From the NCBI GenBank assembly GCA_036227345.1, contig CP109468.1, positions 4,898,001 through 4,962,000 on the forward strand: a DNA stretch of 64,000 nucleotides, given 5' to 3'. A model generated the notes under the pieces. The model was given only the letters and a program-made list of their open reading frames with translations. It did no database searches and was not told the origin of the DNA. Source of the DNA: Streptomyces sp. NBC_01463. Its GTDB lineage: Bacteria > Actinomycetota > Actinomycetes > Streptomycetales > Streptomycetaceae. Positions within the stretch are counted from its first letter, which is position 1, and each line of letters begins with the position of its first letter. Below are positions 51,176-60,617 of this stretch, piece by piece. A program made the position numbers and the translations under genes.

Positions 51176-51237
51176 CGCTTCCCCGAGCCCGCGCGGCGCT
51201 CCCCTAGGCCCACGCTTCCCCGAGCCCGCGCGGCGCT
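51176..51237 (+). repeat. 25-bp direct repeat, two copies
   Basis: Identical 25-bp units at 51176-51200 and 51213-51237, with a 37-bp period and further degenerate copies to about 51262. Confidence 0.75.
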
Positions 51238-51375
51238 TCCCTGAGCCCGCGCTCCCTCGAAGCGTCTCTTCGACGGGACCGTTCTTCGCTGAGGCGGGGC
51301 GCGTCTCCCGGGGCGGTCGGGGCGTCCCGGCGACCCCGGCCGGTCGCTGTGATCCACTATTCCGAGACCCCACTG

Positions 51376-51400
51376 GGCCCTGCTGAGCAGGGCCTTTTTT
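51376..51400 (+). terminator. Intrinsic terminator after the anti-sigma gene
   Basis: 8-bp stem GGCCCTGC/GCAGGGCC with a TGA loop, followed by six T. It is the best textbook terminator in the window. Confidence 0.85.
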
Positions 51401-51521
51401 CGTTTCTGCTTGATCAGTGATCTCCGGACAATGCCTCTGCCCCATTACTGCATTCGGTCCAGGCAGCGAACGCGATCAATTGCCGTTCGGTGGATGAAGG
51501 TCAATCACATTTACCGCGCAC

Positions 51522-51550
51522 TGTTTTGATCGTGTTCCGCTCCCTACAAT
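51522..51550 (+). promoter_or_regulatory. Candidate hppA promoter
   Basis: TACAAT (51545-51550) is a good -10; the 6-mer 17 bp before it (TGTTTT, 51522-51527) is a weak -35. The start of transcription would fall about 30 bp before ATG 51589. Confidence 0.35.
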
Positions 51551-51588
51551 CCGTCCACGTCTTGAGCGCTGAGCGTCAAGGAGGACGT

Positions 51589-54024
51589 ATGGCGGGGTTC
51601 GGCACCACACCACTGGCAGAACTGACGCAGTTTTCCGCACTTTCCGACCCACCCACCACTCTCGCGGCCGCGGTACTCACGGATGACAACCGCGTCATCG
51701 TGATCGTCGTCGCGGTCGTCGCCGTCGCTGCACTGATCGTCGCCCAGCTGCTGGTACGCCAGGTGCTGGCGGCGGGCGAGGGCACCGAGCGCATGAAGGA
51801 GATCGCGGCGGCCGTCCAGGAAGGCGCGAATGCCTATCTGGCCCGGCAGTTGCGCACGGTCGGTGTCTTCGCCGTCGTCGTCTTCTTCCTGCTACTGCTG
51901 CTCCCGGCCGACAACTGGTCGCAGCGTGCGGGCCGTTCGGTGTTCTTCCTGGTGGGTGCGCTTTTCTCGGCAGCCACCGGATACATCGGTATGCGGCTGG
52001 CCGTAAGGAGCAATGTCCGGGTGGCCGCCGCCGCGCGTGAGGCGACCCCGGCGGAAGGCGAACCGGAAAAGGATCTCACCACCGTTTCGCACAAAGCGAT
52101 GAAGATCGCATTTCGCACGGGTGGCGTGGTCGGCATGATCACGGTGGGACTGGGACTCCTGGGTGCCTCCTGCGTGGTGCTCGTCTATGCCGCCGACGCG
52201 CCCAAGGTCCTGGAGGGCTTCGGGCTCGGCGCGGCACTGATCGCGATGTTCATGAGGGTCGGTGGGGGCATCTTCACCAAGGCCGCCGACGTCGGTGCCG
52301 ACCTGGTCGGCAAGGTGGAACAGGGCATCCCCGAGGACGACCCCCGCAACGCCGCGACGATCGCCGACAACGTGGGCGACAACGTCGGGGACTGCGCGGG
52401 CATGGCGGCCGACCTCTTCGAGTCGTACGCGGTCACGCTGGTCGCGGCGCTGATCCTCGGCAAGGCCGCCTTCGGCGACGCGGGACTGGCCTTCCCCCTG
52501 ATCGTTCCGGCGATCGGTGTGCTCACCGCGATGATCGGCATCTTCGCGGTCGCCCCTCGGCGCACCGACCGCAGCGGCATGACCGCCATCAACCGTGGAT
52601 TCTTCATCTCCGCGGTCATCTCGCTCGTCCTGGTGGCCGTCGCCGTCTTCGTCTACCTGCCGTCCTCGTACGCCGGGCTTGACGGAGTCACCGACGCGTC
52701 CATCACCTCGCACGGAGGCGATCCGCGGGTCTTCGCGCTGGTCGCGGTGGCGATCGGCATCGTGCTCGCCGCCCTGATCCAGCAGCTGACCGGCTACTTC
52801 ACCGAGACCACCCGGCGGCCCGTCAGGGACATCGGCAAGTCCTCGCTGACCGGGCCGGCCACCGTCGTGCTCGCCGGCATCTCCATCGGCCTGGAATCCG
52901 CCGTCTACACCGCGCTGCTGATCGGGCTCGGCGTCTACGGGGCGTTCCTGCTCGGCGGTACGTCGATCATGCTGGCGCTCTTCGCGGTGGCGCTGGCCGG
53001 GACGGGACTGCTCACGACCGTCGGGGTCATCGTCGCGATGGACACCTTCGGTCCGGTCTCCGACAACGCGCAGGGCATCGCCGAGATGTCCGGCGATGTC
53101 ACCGGCGCCGGCGCTCAGGTCCTCACCGACCTGGACGCCGTGGGCAACACCACCAAGGCCATCACCAAGGGCATCGCCATCGCCACCGCCGTCCTGGCGG
53201 CGGCGGCGCTCTTCGGCTCGTACCGTGACGCGATCGCCACCGCGGTCGACGACGTCGGCGCCTCGGCGGGTGAGATGGGGCTGAGCCTGGACATCTCGCA
53301 GCCCAACAACCTGGTGGGCCTGATCCTCGGCGCCGCGGTGGTCTTCCTCTTCTCCGGACTGGCCATCAACGCGGTGTCCCGCTCCGCGGGCGCGGTTGTC
53401 TACGAGGTGCGGCGGCAGTTCCGCGAGCACCCCGGGATCATGGACTACACGGAGAAGCCGGAGTACGGGCGCGTGGTCGACATCTGCACCAAGGACGCGC
53501 TGCGCGAGCTGGCCACCCCCGGACTGCTGGCGGTACTGGCGCCGATCGCGGTCGGATTCACCTTCGGGGTCGGGGCGCTCGGCTCGTATCTGGCGGGTGC
53601 TATCGGCACCGGGACGCTGATGGCCGTCTTCCTCGCCAACTCCGGCGGTGCCTGGGACAACGCCAAGAAGCTCGTTGAGGACGGTCATTACGGCGGCAAG
53701 GGGAGCGATGCCCATGCCGCGACGGTCATCGGGGACACGGTCGGCGATCCGTTCAAGGACACGGCCGGGCCGGCGATCAACCCCTTGCTCAAGGTGATGA
53801 ACCTGGTGGCGCTGCTCATCGCCCCCGCGGTGGTGCAGTTCAGCTACGGCGAGGACGCGAGCGCGGGGGTGCGTGCGGTGGTGGCGACGGTGGCCGTCGT
53901 GGTCATCGTCGGTGCGGTCTACGTCTCCAAGCGGCGCGGGATCGCCGTGGGGGACGAGGACGATTCCGGTGGCGCGGACGGAGGTGGTCCGGCTCGCCCG
54001 GCCGACCCCGCGGCCGTGGGGTGA
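51589..54024 (+). CDS. hppA: Membrane-bound proton-translocating pyrophosphatase
   Basis: 811 residues with about 16 membrane helices. The catalytic segments GGGIFTKAADVGADLVGKVE (about 224-243), the acidic PEDDPRNAATIADNVGDNVGD and the C-terminal GGAWDNAKK and DTVGDPFKDTAGPA are intact. The motif GNTTKA has Lys where K+-dependent enzymes have Ala, so this is the K+-independent, proton-pumping class. It turns pyrophosphate into a proton gradient. ATG 51589 has AAGGAGGAC 5 nt upstream. The start and place match S. coelicolor hppA (SCO3547, from memory). Confidence 0.95.
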   Translation: MAGFGTTPLAELTQFSALSDPPTTLAAAVLTDDNRVIVIVVAVVAVAALIVAQLLVRQVLAAGEGTERMKEIAAAVQEGANAYLARQLRTVGVFAVVVFFLLLLLPADNWSQRAGRSVFFLVGALFSAATGYIGMRLAVRSNVRVAAAAREATPAEGEPEKDLTTVSHKAMKIAFRTGGVVGMITVGLGLLGASCVVLVYAADAPKVLEGFGLGAALIAMFMRVGGGIFTKAADVGADLVGKVEQGIPEDDPRNAATIADNVGDNVGDCAGMAADLFESYAVTLVAALILGKAAFGDAGLAFPLIVPAIGVLTAMIGIFAVAPRRTDRSGMTAINRGFFISAVISLVLVAVAVFVYLPSSYAGLDGVTDASITSHGGDPRVFALVAVAIGIVLAALIQQLTGYFTETTRRPVRDIGKSSLTGPATVVLAGISIGLESAVYTALLIGLGVYGAFLLGGTSIMLALFAVALAGTGLLTTVGVIVAMDTFGPVSDNAQGIAEMSGDVTGAGAQVLTDLDAVGNTTKAITKGIAIATAVLAAAALFGSYRDAIATAVDDVGASAGEMGLSLDISQPNNLVGLILGAAVVFLFSGLAINAVSRSAGAVVYEVRRQFREHPGIMDYTEKPEYGRVVDICTKDALRELATPGLLAVLAPIAVGFTFGVGALGSYLAGAIGTGTLMAVFLANSGGAWDNAKKLVEDGHYGGKGSDAHAATVIGDTVGDPFKDTAGPAINPLLKVMNLVALLIAPAVVQFSYGEDASAGVRAVVATVAVVVIVGAVYVSKRRGIAVGDEDDSGGADGGGPARPADPAAVG

Positions 54025-54338
54025 CCTGGCCGGTCCTCGTCGGTCAGGGCCGGACCGGACCTCGGCGGCGCTGCTCGCGGAGAGCGTCCTGAGAGACCCT
54101 CGGTCAGAAGGCGGACGGGCGCGGTCATCTGATGCCGCGTCCGTCCGGCGTTACCTCCGCCGGGTGATGATTCGTGCAGGCGTTCCCGCGCTCGGGGGCC
54201 GTGCGGGTGAGTTGTATCTCCCTCATTTCGCTTGGTGCAAATGGCTGCAAAAGGGCATCCACCGGACGCCCGGCACCCGGACGGAGGGCGCTCGGCGTGT
54301 AAGTTCCGGGGCCGAGAGCCTTGGAAGGGACCAATCCG
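54025..54338 (+). other. 314-bp gap before the lipoprotein gene
   Basis: Nothing I can support beyond a modestly A+T-rich patch around 54220-54260 and a possible -10 near 54299-54305. No gene or repeat. Confidence 0.35.
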
Positions 54339-54965
54339 GTGAACAAGAAGCTTGCGGCCGCGCTGTCCGGCGGTGCGGTACTGGTACTTACGCTGTCGGG
54401 CTGCAGCGACGACAGCGACAACAAGGTGAACGACTGGGCCAAGAAGGTCTGTGACCAGGTCCAGCCCCAGCTGCAGAAGATCGCGAACGCCAACGCCTCC
54501 ATCCAGCAGCAGACCGCCGACAACAGCAAGCCCGCCGACGTCCAGAAGACCGACTCGGCCGCCTTCCAGCAGATCTCGCAGGCGTACAAGGCGCTGGGCT
54601 CGGCCGTCGACTCGGCGGGTCCGCCGCCGGTGGACGACGGTGAGACCACGCAGAAGGAGGCCGTGAAGGAGCTCAACGCCTCCTCGGTGGCCTACGCGAA
54701 TCTGCAGAAGAAGGTCGACGACCTCGACACGAAGGACCAGGCGGAGTTCGCCGACGGCCTCAAGGGCATCGCGGACGAACTGAACAAGATCAGCACCAAC
54801 GGTGACCAGGCGCTGAAGAAGCTCCAGTCCGGCGAGGTCGGCACCGCGATGGCCAAGCAGAAGGGCTGCCAGAAGCCGACCGCCTCGGCGGCGCCCTCGG
54901 ACGGCGCTCCGAAGGAGGCGTCGTCCTCCAAGGAGCCGTCCGCCTCGCCCAGCAAGAAGTCGTAA
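54339..54965 (+). CDS. Small secreted lipoprotein of unknown function
   Basis: 208 residues. The signal peptide KKLAAALSGGAVLVLTLSGC ends in a lipobox (Cys near 22). The mature part is a helical bundle rich in Lys, Gln and Asp (QVQPQLQKIANANASIQQQ and LKGIADELNKIS), ending in a Ser/Lys/Pro tail. No enzyme motif is seen. GTG 54339 has GGAAGGGA about 8 nt upstream. Conserved at this place in Streptomyces as I recall. Confidence 0.78.
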   Translation: MNKKLAAALSGGAVLVLTLSGCSDDSDNKVNDWAKKVCDQVQPQLQKIANANASIQQQTADNSKPADVQKTDSAAFQQISQAYKALGSAVDSAGPPPVDDGETTQKEAVKELNASSVAYANLQKKVDDLDTKDQAEFADGLKGIADELNKISTNGDQALKKLQSGEVGTAMAKQKGCQKPTASAAPSDGAPKEASSSKEPSASPSKKS

Positions 54966-55040
54966 CCCCGGCAGGCCGCCGGCCGTCGCCGCAGACCCCT
55001 GACGAGCAGCTGTACGACCGCGACCGGCGGACGTACGACC

Positions 55041-55070
55041 GGCCCGGCGCCCCTGAGGGGCTGCCGGGCC
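55041..55070. terminator. Imperfect GC-rich hairpin after the lipoprotein gene
   Basis: Arms GGCCCGGCGCCCCT and AGGGGCTGCCGGGCC pair with one bulge around a 2-3 nt turn. Confidence 0.5.
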
Positions 55071-55107
55071 GCTGCCGTTGTCAGTGGGAGCCCTCACAAT
55101 GGGTCAT

Positions 55108-56634
55108 GTGAGTAAGACCAGCCTTCCTGCAGCAGACCACACGACCCGGCTCCGCGAAGCCCTGCTCGCCGCCGCCTTCACCGCCGACGGGCTCCTGGAC
55201 CTGCTCGGTGCCCCTGCCTACGCCGCGCTCGCCCGCAGCGAGACGGTCCCGGCCCTGCGCGCGACCCGGGGCGAGGCGCCACTCGACACGCTCGTGCGCC
55301 TCTTCCTGCTCCAGCGGCCCGTCCCGGCCGGGCGGGCCGCCGCCGTGCTGCCGCTCGAGGAATGTGTCGCGGACGGCTGGCTGACCGAGGCGGACGGCGA
55401 GGTACGGGCGACCGTCGACGTACGTCCGTACAGCGGGCCGGAGGACCAGGACTGGTTCATCGTCTCCGACCTGGGCTGCGCCGTCGGCGGTGCCGGCGGG
55501 ATCGGCTCGCACGAGGAGGGCGTCGTCCTCGGGATCGGCGGGGCCTCCACCACCCTCGCCGGGATCACCGTCCGCAGGCCCGTCGCCTCCGCCCTGGACG
55601 TCGGTACGGGCTCCGGCATCCAGGCGCTCCACGCCTCGCAGCACGCCACCCGGGTCACCGCCACCGACCTCAACCCGCGTGCCCTCGAATTCACCCGGCT
55701 CACCCTCGCCCTGTCCGGCGCTGCCCCGGCCGACCTGCGTGAGGGCTCCCTGTACGAGCCGGTCGGCACCGAGACGTACGACCTGATCGTCTCCAATCCG
55801 CCCTTCGTCATCTCGCCCGGCGCCCGCCTCACCTACCGCGACGGTGGCATGGCGGGCGACGACCTGTGCCGGACCCTGGTGCAGCAGACCGGAGACCGGC
55901 TCAACGACGGTGGGTACGCCCACTTCCTGGCCAACTGGCAGCACACCGAGGACGAGGAGTGGCAGGACCGGCTGCGGTCCTGGGTGCCGCGCGGCTGCGA
56001 CGCCTGGATCGTGCAGCGCGAGGTGCAGGACATCACCCAGTACGCGGAGCTGTGGCTGCGCGACAGCGGCGACCACCGCACGGACCCCGCGGAGTACGCC
56101 GCGCGGTACGACGCCTGGCTGGACGAGTTCGAGGCCCGGGGGACGAAGGGCGTCGGCTTCGGCTGGATCACGCTGCGGAAATCCGCCGCGGCCGCCGCCG
56201 GGGAGCCCTCGATCGTGATCGAGGAGTGGCCGCACGCGGTGGAGCAGCCGCTCGGACCGGCCGTCGAGGCGCACTTCGCCCGGCAGGACTATCTGCGGGA
56301 GCAGGACGACGCGGCGCTGCTGGCCGCGCACTTCACCCTCGCCGCCGAGGTCGTGCAGGAACAGGTGGGGCTGCCGGGAGCGGAGGACCCCGAGCACGTG
56401 GTGCTGCGTCAGAACCGCGGCATGCGGCGTGCGACGAAGGTCGACGCCGTCGGAGCGGGCTTCGCGGGCGTGTGCGACGGATCGCTGCCCGCCGGCCGGA
56501 TCCTGGACGCGATCGCCCAGCTGATGAACGAGGACCCGGTGCTGCTGCGCGACCGCACCCCGCAGGCGATCCGGCTGCTGGTCGAGGAGGGCTTCCTGGA
56601 GCCCTTGCCCCCGGCCGGGCGGGCGGCCGGATGA
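55108..56634 (+). CDS. SAM-dependent methyltransferase, RsmC/PrmC-like fold
   Basis: 508 residues. The N-terminal 150 residues form a helical domain; the central Rossmann fold has ALDVGTGSGIQALHASQ (motif I) and DLIVSNPPFVISP (motif IV, NPPF), the signature of methyltransferases that modify amide or base nitrogens in rRNA or proteins. The C-terminal ~130 residues are a separate domain. GTG 55108 has CACAAT 7 nt before it (leaderless type); ATG 55099 is the alternative. The ATGA overlap with the ArsR gene couples them. Confidence 0.82.
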   Translation: MSKTSLPAADHTTRLREALLAAAFTADGLLDLLGAPAYAALARSETVPALRATRGEAPLDTLVRLFLLQRPVPAGRAAAVLPLEECVADGWLTEADGEVRATVDVRPYSGPEDQDWFIVSDLGCAVGGAGGIGSHEEGVVLGIGGASTTLAGITVRRPVASALDVGTGSGIQALHASQHATRVTATDLNPRALEFTRLTLALSGAAPADLREGSLYEPVGTETYDLIVSNPPFVISPGARLTYRDGGMAGDDLCRTLVQQTGDRLNDGGYAHFLANWQHTEDEEWQDRLRSWVPRGCDAWIVQREVQDITQYAELWLRDSGDHRTDPAEYAARYDAWLDEFEARGTKGVGFGWITLRKSAAAAAGEPSIVIEEWPHAVEQPLGPAVEAHFARQDYLREQDDAALLAAHFTLAAEVVQEQVGLPGAEDPEHVVLRQNRGMRRATKVDAVGAGFAGVCDGSLPAGRILDAIAQLMNEDPVLLRDRTPQAIRLLVEEGFLEPLPPAGRAAG

Positions 56635-57638
56635 TCCGGATCGAGCTCGACGAGGCGTCGCTCGGGGCGACGCGGATCGCCATCAGCCCGCTGTGGGACG
56701 CGTTCTGCAGCCTGCATCTGACCATGCCGCACCGCACCCCCTCGCGGCCCTACGAGGAATGGGTGGTGCGCGCCCGCGAGGTGCTGCGGGAGGACGACCG
56801 TACGCATGCGCTGCGGCTGCTGATCGACGGGCCGAACACCTTCCCGGACTTCCTGCTGCCGCGCCCGGTGGGGGCCACGTCGGTCGAGGCGGAGCTGGAG
56901 ACGGTCCGTACGACGCCGGCCGATGTCGTACGGGCGGGGATCGCCGAGCACTATGCGGGCCTTGAGGACCACCCCCGTATCCGTCCCTACGTGGTGGATC
57001 CCGAAGGGGCCTGCGCGGACCTCGCCGATGCGTACACCGCGTACTGGGAAGGCGCGATGGCCGCGCACTGGCCCACCATGCGCCGACTCGTCGAGGACGA
57101 GGTCCTCATCCGCGCCCGGACCTTCGCCACCGAGGGCATCGACGCGCTCTTCACCGGCCTGGAGAGCCGCGCCAAGTGGACGCCGCCCGTCCTTGAGCTG
57201 ACGAAGCACATCGACGCGGAGTACCGGGCGGGCGAGCGGAGGCTGCTCCTCGTCCCGCTGGTCTTCGCCGAGGGCTGCCGGCTCTACTCCACCGACGACC
57301 CCGAGGTCCTGACGGTCTCCTTCCAGGCCCGTGGCGCGGGCGCGCTGCGCGAGCGGCCGGCGGAGCGCGCCGAGAGCGGCGACCGGCTCGGTCTGCTGCT
57401 GGGCCGCGGCCGCGCCTCGGTCCTGCGGCAGCTGGGCGGGCCGCTGACCACGGCCGGGATAGCCGACCGGCTGGGGCTCGCGCCGAGCACGGTCTCCGAG
57501 CACCTGTCGGTCCTCTCCGAGGCGGATGTGGTCACCAGGCACCGGATCGGCCGCAGCGTGTACTACCAGCTCACGGACACCGGCCGGGCCCTGCTCGCGC
57601 TGCTCTCCGGGGAGGACGTGCTGCGCGCGGTGTCCTGA
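56631..57638 (+). CDS. ArsR-family regulator with large N-terminal sensing domain
   Basis: 335 residues. The C-terminal 80 residues are a winged helix with LTTAGIADRLGLAPSTVSEHLSVL and the wing VTRHRIGRSVYYQLT. The N-terminal ~250 residues (DUF5937-like) are probably a ligand-binding domain. It lies before an ABC exporter of the ABC-2 type, 105 bp away on the same strand; regulating the exporter is a natural guess. It overlaps the methyltransferase stop (ATGA). Confidence 0.82.
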   Translation: MIRIELDEASLGATRIAISPLWDAFCSLHLTMPHRTPSRPYEEWVVRAREVLREDDRTHALRLLIDGPNTFPDFLLPRPVGATSVEAELETVRTTPADVVRAGIAEHYAGLEDHPRIRPYVVDPEGACADLADAYTAYWEGAMAAHWPTMRRLVEDEVLIRARTFATEGIDALFTGLESRAKWTPPVLELTKHIDAEYRAGERRLLLVPLVFAEGCRLYSTDDPEVLTVSFQARGAGALRERPAERAESGDRLGLLLGRGRASVLRQLGGPLTTAGIADRLGLAPSTVSEHLSVLSEADVVTRHRIGRSVYYQLTDTGRALLALLSGEDVLRAVS

Positions 57639-57730
57639 GGAACCGGGAACCGGGAGCCGGTATCCGGCGGGGCGGGCGCGGGACGATTCGGTGGCCCCCG
57701 AATTGATGGCGGGCGGTTCGTGGCGGGGCC

Positions 57731-57736
57731 TAGCGT
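57731..57736 (+). promoter_or_regulatory. -10 box of a likely leaderless transcript (ABC ATPase gene)
   Basis: TAGCGT, 7 nt, then ATG 57744, with no Shine-Dalgarno. It gives the exporter operon its own promoter downstream of the ArsR gene. Confidence 0.45.
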
Positions 57737-57743
57737 CCCCGGC

Positions 57744-58874
57744 ATGCTTGCGATCGAGGCGAAGAACCTGCGCCGCACCTACATCAGCCGGACCGGCTTC
57801 CTGCGGCCGCGCCGTACCGAGACAGAGGCCGTGCGCGGAGTCACCTTCGAGGTGGCACGCGGCGAGCTCTTCGGACTCCTCGGGCCCAACGGCGCGGGGA
57901 AGACCACCACCATCAAGATGCTCAACACCCTGCTGCTGCCCACCTCCGGCACCGCACGGGTGCTGGGCCACGACGTGGCGACCGACCCCGTCGCCGTGCG
58001 CCGCAGGATCGGTTACGTCTTCGGCGGCGACCGGGGGCTGTACGACCGGCTCTCCGCCCTCGACAACCTGCGCTACTTCGCCGAGCTGTACGCCGTCGAG
58101 CCGCGCGACCAGAAACGGCGGATCGCCGAACTGCTCGACCTGGTGGGCCTCGCCGGCCGGGAGAAGGAGCGCGTCGAGGGGTATTCGCGCGGGATGCGGC
58201 AGCGGCTGCACATCGCGCGCGGACTGCTGCACCGGCCCGATGTGCTGTTCCTCGACGAACCGTCCATCGGGGTCGACCCGGTGGCGGCGCGGGATCTGCG
58301 GCGCACGGTCGCCGATCTGCGAGCCGGGGGCACCACCGTGCTGCTGACCACCCATTACATGGCCGAGGCGGATGAACTGTGCGACCGGATCGCGGTCATC
58401 GCCGGCGGCACGATCCGCGCACTGGGCACCCCGGACCGGCTCAAGTCCAGGGTCCAGGAGCGGGGCATCCTGGAGATCGAGGCGTACGGCGCGGGCGAGG
58501 AACACCTCGACCGCATCCGGGCCCTGGCGGGCGTGCACGGAGTGGCGGCCGAGGACCGGGGGAGCCGACAGGCCGTCATCGTGCAGACCGAACGTGGCGC
58601 GGAGCTGCACACCCAGGTCCTGGCGGCGCTCGACGGGGTCAGGGTCGGACGGGTCGACACGCGTGAACCCACGCTGGAGGACGCCTACATCGCGATCGTC
58701 GAGGAAGCGGATGCGGAGGCGGACGCGGAGGAGGACGCGGACGCGGGAGGGGATTCGGGAGCGCGAACGGCCGAGGATCCGGGTCCAGGTGCGGATCCCG
58801 GTGCGGATGCGGATGCGGACGCGGGTGCGGACGCGGGTGCCGGGCGTGCTGACGGGATCGAGGCTGCGGCATGA
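57744..58874 (+). CDS. ABC transporter ATPase, ABC-2 (DrrA-like) type
   Basis: 376 residues. Walker A GPNGAGKTT (47-55), the signature GYSRGMRQRL near 150, Walker B VLFLDEPSIG and a switch His in LLTTHYMAEAD. The C-terminal domain ends in an ~55-residue stretch of Asp/Ala/Gly repeats (ADADADAGADAGAG), encoded by simple 6-bp units, which is unusual for the family. It pairs with the two permease genes that follow; the first overlaps by 4 nt. The substrate is unknown. Confidence 0.88.
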   Translation: MLAIEAKNLRRTYISRTGFLRPRRTETEAVRGVTFEVARGELFGLLGPNGAGKTTTIKMLNTLLLPTSGTARVLGHDVATDPVAVRRRIGYVFGGDRGLYDRLSALDNLRYFAELYAVEPRDQKRRIAELLDLVGLAGREKERVEGYSRGMRQRLHIARGLLHRPDVLFLDEPSIGVDPVAARDLRRTVADLRAGGTTVLLTTHYMAEADELCDRIAVIAGGTIRALGTPDRLKSRVQERGILEIEAYGAGEEHLDRIRALAGVHGVAAEDRGSRQAVIVQTERGAELHTQVLAALDGVRVGRVDTREPTLEDAYIAIVEEADAEADAEEDADAGGDSGARTAEDPGPGADPGADADADAGADAGAGRADGIEAAA

Positions 58875-59662
58875 CCGGTGCCCGGGCGCTGCGCCTTACC
58901 GTCGTCGGTGTGCGTACGCACGTCACGTACATGAGCCGTTCACCGCTCGAAATCACCTTCGCCGTGCTCGTCCCCCTGGTGTACGCGACCCTCGCCGTCT
59001 ATCTCTTCCGCGCCTCCGACGACCCCGACCGGCTGCTCACGGCGGCCGTCGGTGCGGGGCTGATGGGCATCTGGTCATCGGTGCTCTTCGGATCCGGCGG
59101 TGCCGTGCAGAACCAGCGCTGGCTCGGCACGCTGGAGACGCTGGTCGCCTCGCCCACGCCGCTCTGGCTGGTCCTGCTGCCGATCACCCTGGCCACCGCC
59201 GTCATCGGCACCTACGCGATGGGGGCGACGGTGATCTGGGGGGCCGTCCTGTTCGATGTGCCGCTCGACTTCGCGCACCCGCTGCTCTTCCTGGTCGCCG
59301 TCCCCGTGTGCGTCCTGTCGCTCGGGATGATGGGGCTGTTGCTTGCCGCCACCTTCGTGCTGTTGCGCAACGCCAACGCGCTCGCCAACCCGCTGGACGC
59401 CCCCGTGTGGCTGCTGTCCGGGATGCTCGTGCCCGTCACCGTGCTGCCGGACTGGACGCGTCCGGTCTCCTGGGCGCTGCCCACCACCTGGGGCTCGCGC
59501 GCGGTGCACGCGGCGACGTCCGGCGGGGCGGGAACCGCCGGTGTGCTGGTCCCGATGGCCGTGGCCCTCGCCCTCGGCACGCTGTACGCGCTGGTCGCGG
59601 TCATGGTCCTGGGGCGCGTCGAACAACGTGCGCGGGCCGCCGCCACTCTCTCCCTCGCCTGA
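58871..59662 (+). CDS. ABC-2 type permease subunit 1
   Basis: 263 residues with six membrane helices (near 25-45, 55-75, 105-130, 140-165, 175-195, 225-255). The ABC-2 loop SGMLVPVTVLPDWTRPVSW is clear. ATG 58871 overlaps the ATPase stop (ATGA). With a different second permease it forms a heterodimeric exporter. Confidence 0.85.
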   Translation: MTGARALRLTVVGVRTHVTYMSRSPLEITFAVLVPLVYATLAVYLFRASDDPDRLLTAAVGAGLMGIWSSVLFGSGGAVQNQRWLGTLETLVASPTPLWLVLLPITLATAVIGTYAMGATVIWGAVLFDVPLDFAHPLLFLVAVPVCVLSLGMMGLLLAATFVLLRNANALANPLDAPVWLLSGMLVPVTVLPDWTRPVSWALPTTWGSRAVHAATSGGAGTAGVLVPMAVALALGTLYALVAVMVLGRVEQRARAAATLSLA

Positions 59663-59741
59663 GCCTCCCGCGACGTCTCGGACGCGTACCTCGACGCTCA
59701 ACCCTGACGCCCCCGCCCGCCCACACCAGGAGTTGTCCCGC

Positions 59742-60617
59742 ATGCCCGCCCCAGCCCCTGCCTTCACCGCCACCCTCGACCCCGGCCTCGACCCCGGCCG
59801 CGACCTCGCCCCCAGCCCTGGCCTTCGGCGGAGGATCGTTTCTGCACTGCGGCTCGTCGTCATCGGAGGTGCCCTGTCCTACCGGGCGTTGTTCAACTGG
59901 ACGACACCGCCCATGTTCATCGGCACCCTGCTGGTCGGGCCTCTGCTGCAGTTGCTCTTCTTCGTCTTCCTGGGGCGGCAGCTCCAGGTCGCCGACGACC
60001 AGTTCTATCTGCTCGGCAACGCGGTCGTCTCCGCGTCGACCGCCTGTGTGTACGGCGGCACGATGGCCGTCGCCAACGAGCGCCGGTACGGGACGCTCGG
60101 CGCCGTACTGCTGAGCCCCCGGAATCGTGCTCCGCTCTGGTTCGGACGCGCCCTGCCGTATGTACTGAACGGCCTTGTCATCAGCGTCTTCACGCTCACC
60201 GCGGCCTGCCTTCTGCTGGGGCTCCGGATTCCGGTTGGGTCCCTGCCCGGACTGGCAGCGGTCCTGCTCGCGGCTGCGGCCGGATGCTCCGCCTTCGGGC
60301 TCGCGCTGGGTGCGCTGGGGCTGCGGTTCCGCGATGTCTTCCTCATCTCGAACGTGGCCAGTTCCGCACTCCTGCTCCTGACCGGCGCGAACGTGCCCCG
60401 GGAGAACCTCCCGGACTGGATGCGGAGCGTCGGCGACGTCCTGCCGATGACCCACGCGGCCGATGCCGCCCGTCAGTTGTCCGCCGGTGGCGGCCTCGAC
60501 GGCCGGGGCATCGCCGCCGAACTCGCGACAGGGGCGGGATACGTGCTGCTCGCCCTGGTGCTGCTGGCGGTGTTCGAACGGGGAAGCCGGCGGCGCGCGA
60601 CCCTCGACGTGATGTGA
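59742..60617 (+). CDS. ABC-2 type permease subunit 2
   Basis: 291 residues. After a Pro/Ala-rich 30-residue N-terminus come six membrane helices and the loop TGANVPRENLPDWMRSVGDVLPMTHAADA cut by the typical ABC-2 pattern. ATG 59742 has AGGAG 9 nt upstream. It is the third gene of the exporter operon. Confidence 0.85.
   Translation: MPAPAPAFTATLDPGLDPGRDLAPSPGLRRRIVSALRLVVIGGALSYRALFNWTTPPMFIGTLLVGPLLQLLFFVFLGRQLQVADDQFYLLGNAVVSASTACVYGGTMAVANERRYGTLGAVLLSPRNRAPLWFGRALPYVLNGLVISVFTLTAACLLLGLRIPVGSLPGLAAVLLAAAAGCSAFGLALGALGLRFRDVFLISNVASSALLLLTGANVPRENLPDWMRSVGDVLPMTHAADAARQLSAGGGLDGRGIAAELATGAGYVLLALVLLAVFERGSRRRATLDVM

Larger units (their letters stand above)
51150..51588. other. 439-bp gap before hppA
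   Basis: Holds a 25-bp direct repeat pair (51176-51237), a classic terminator (51376-51400) and the hppA promoter region. No gene. Confidence 0.5.
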
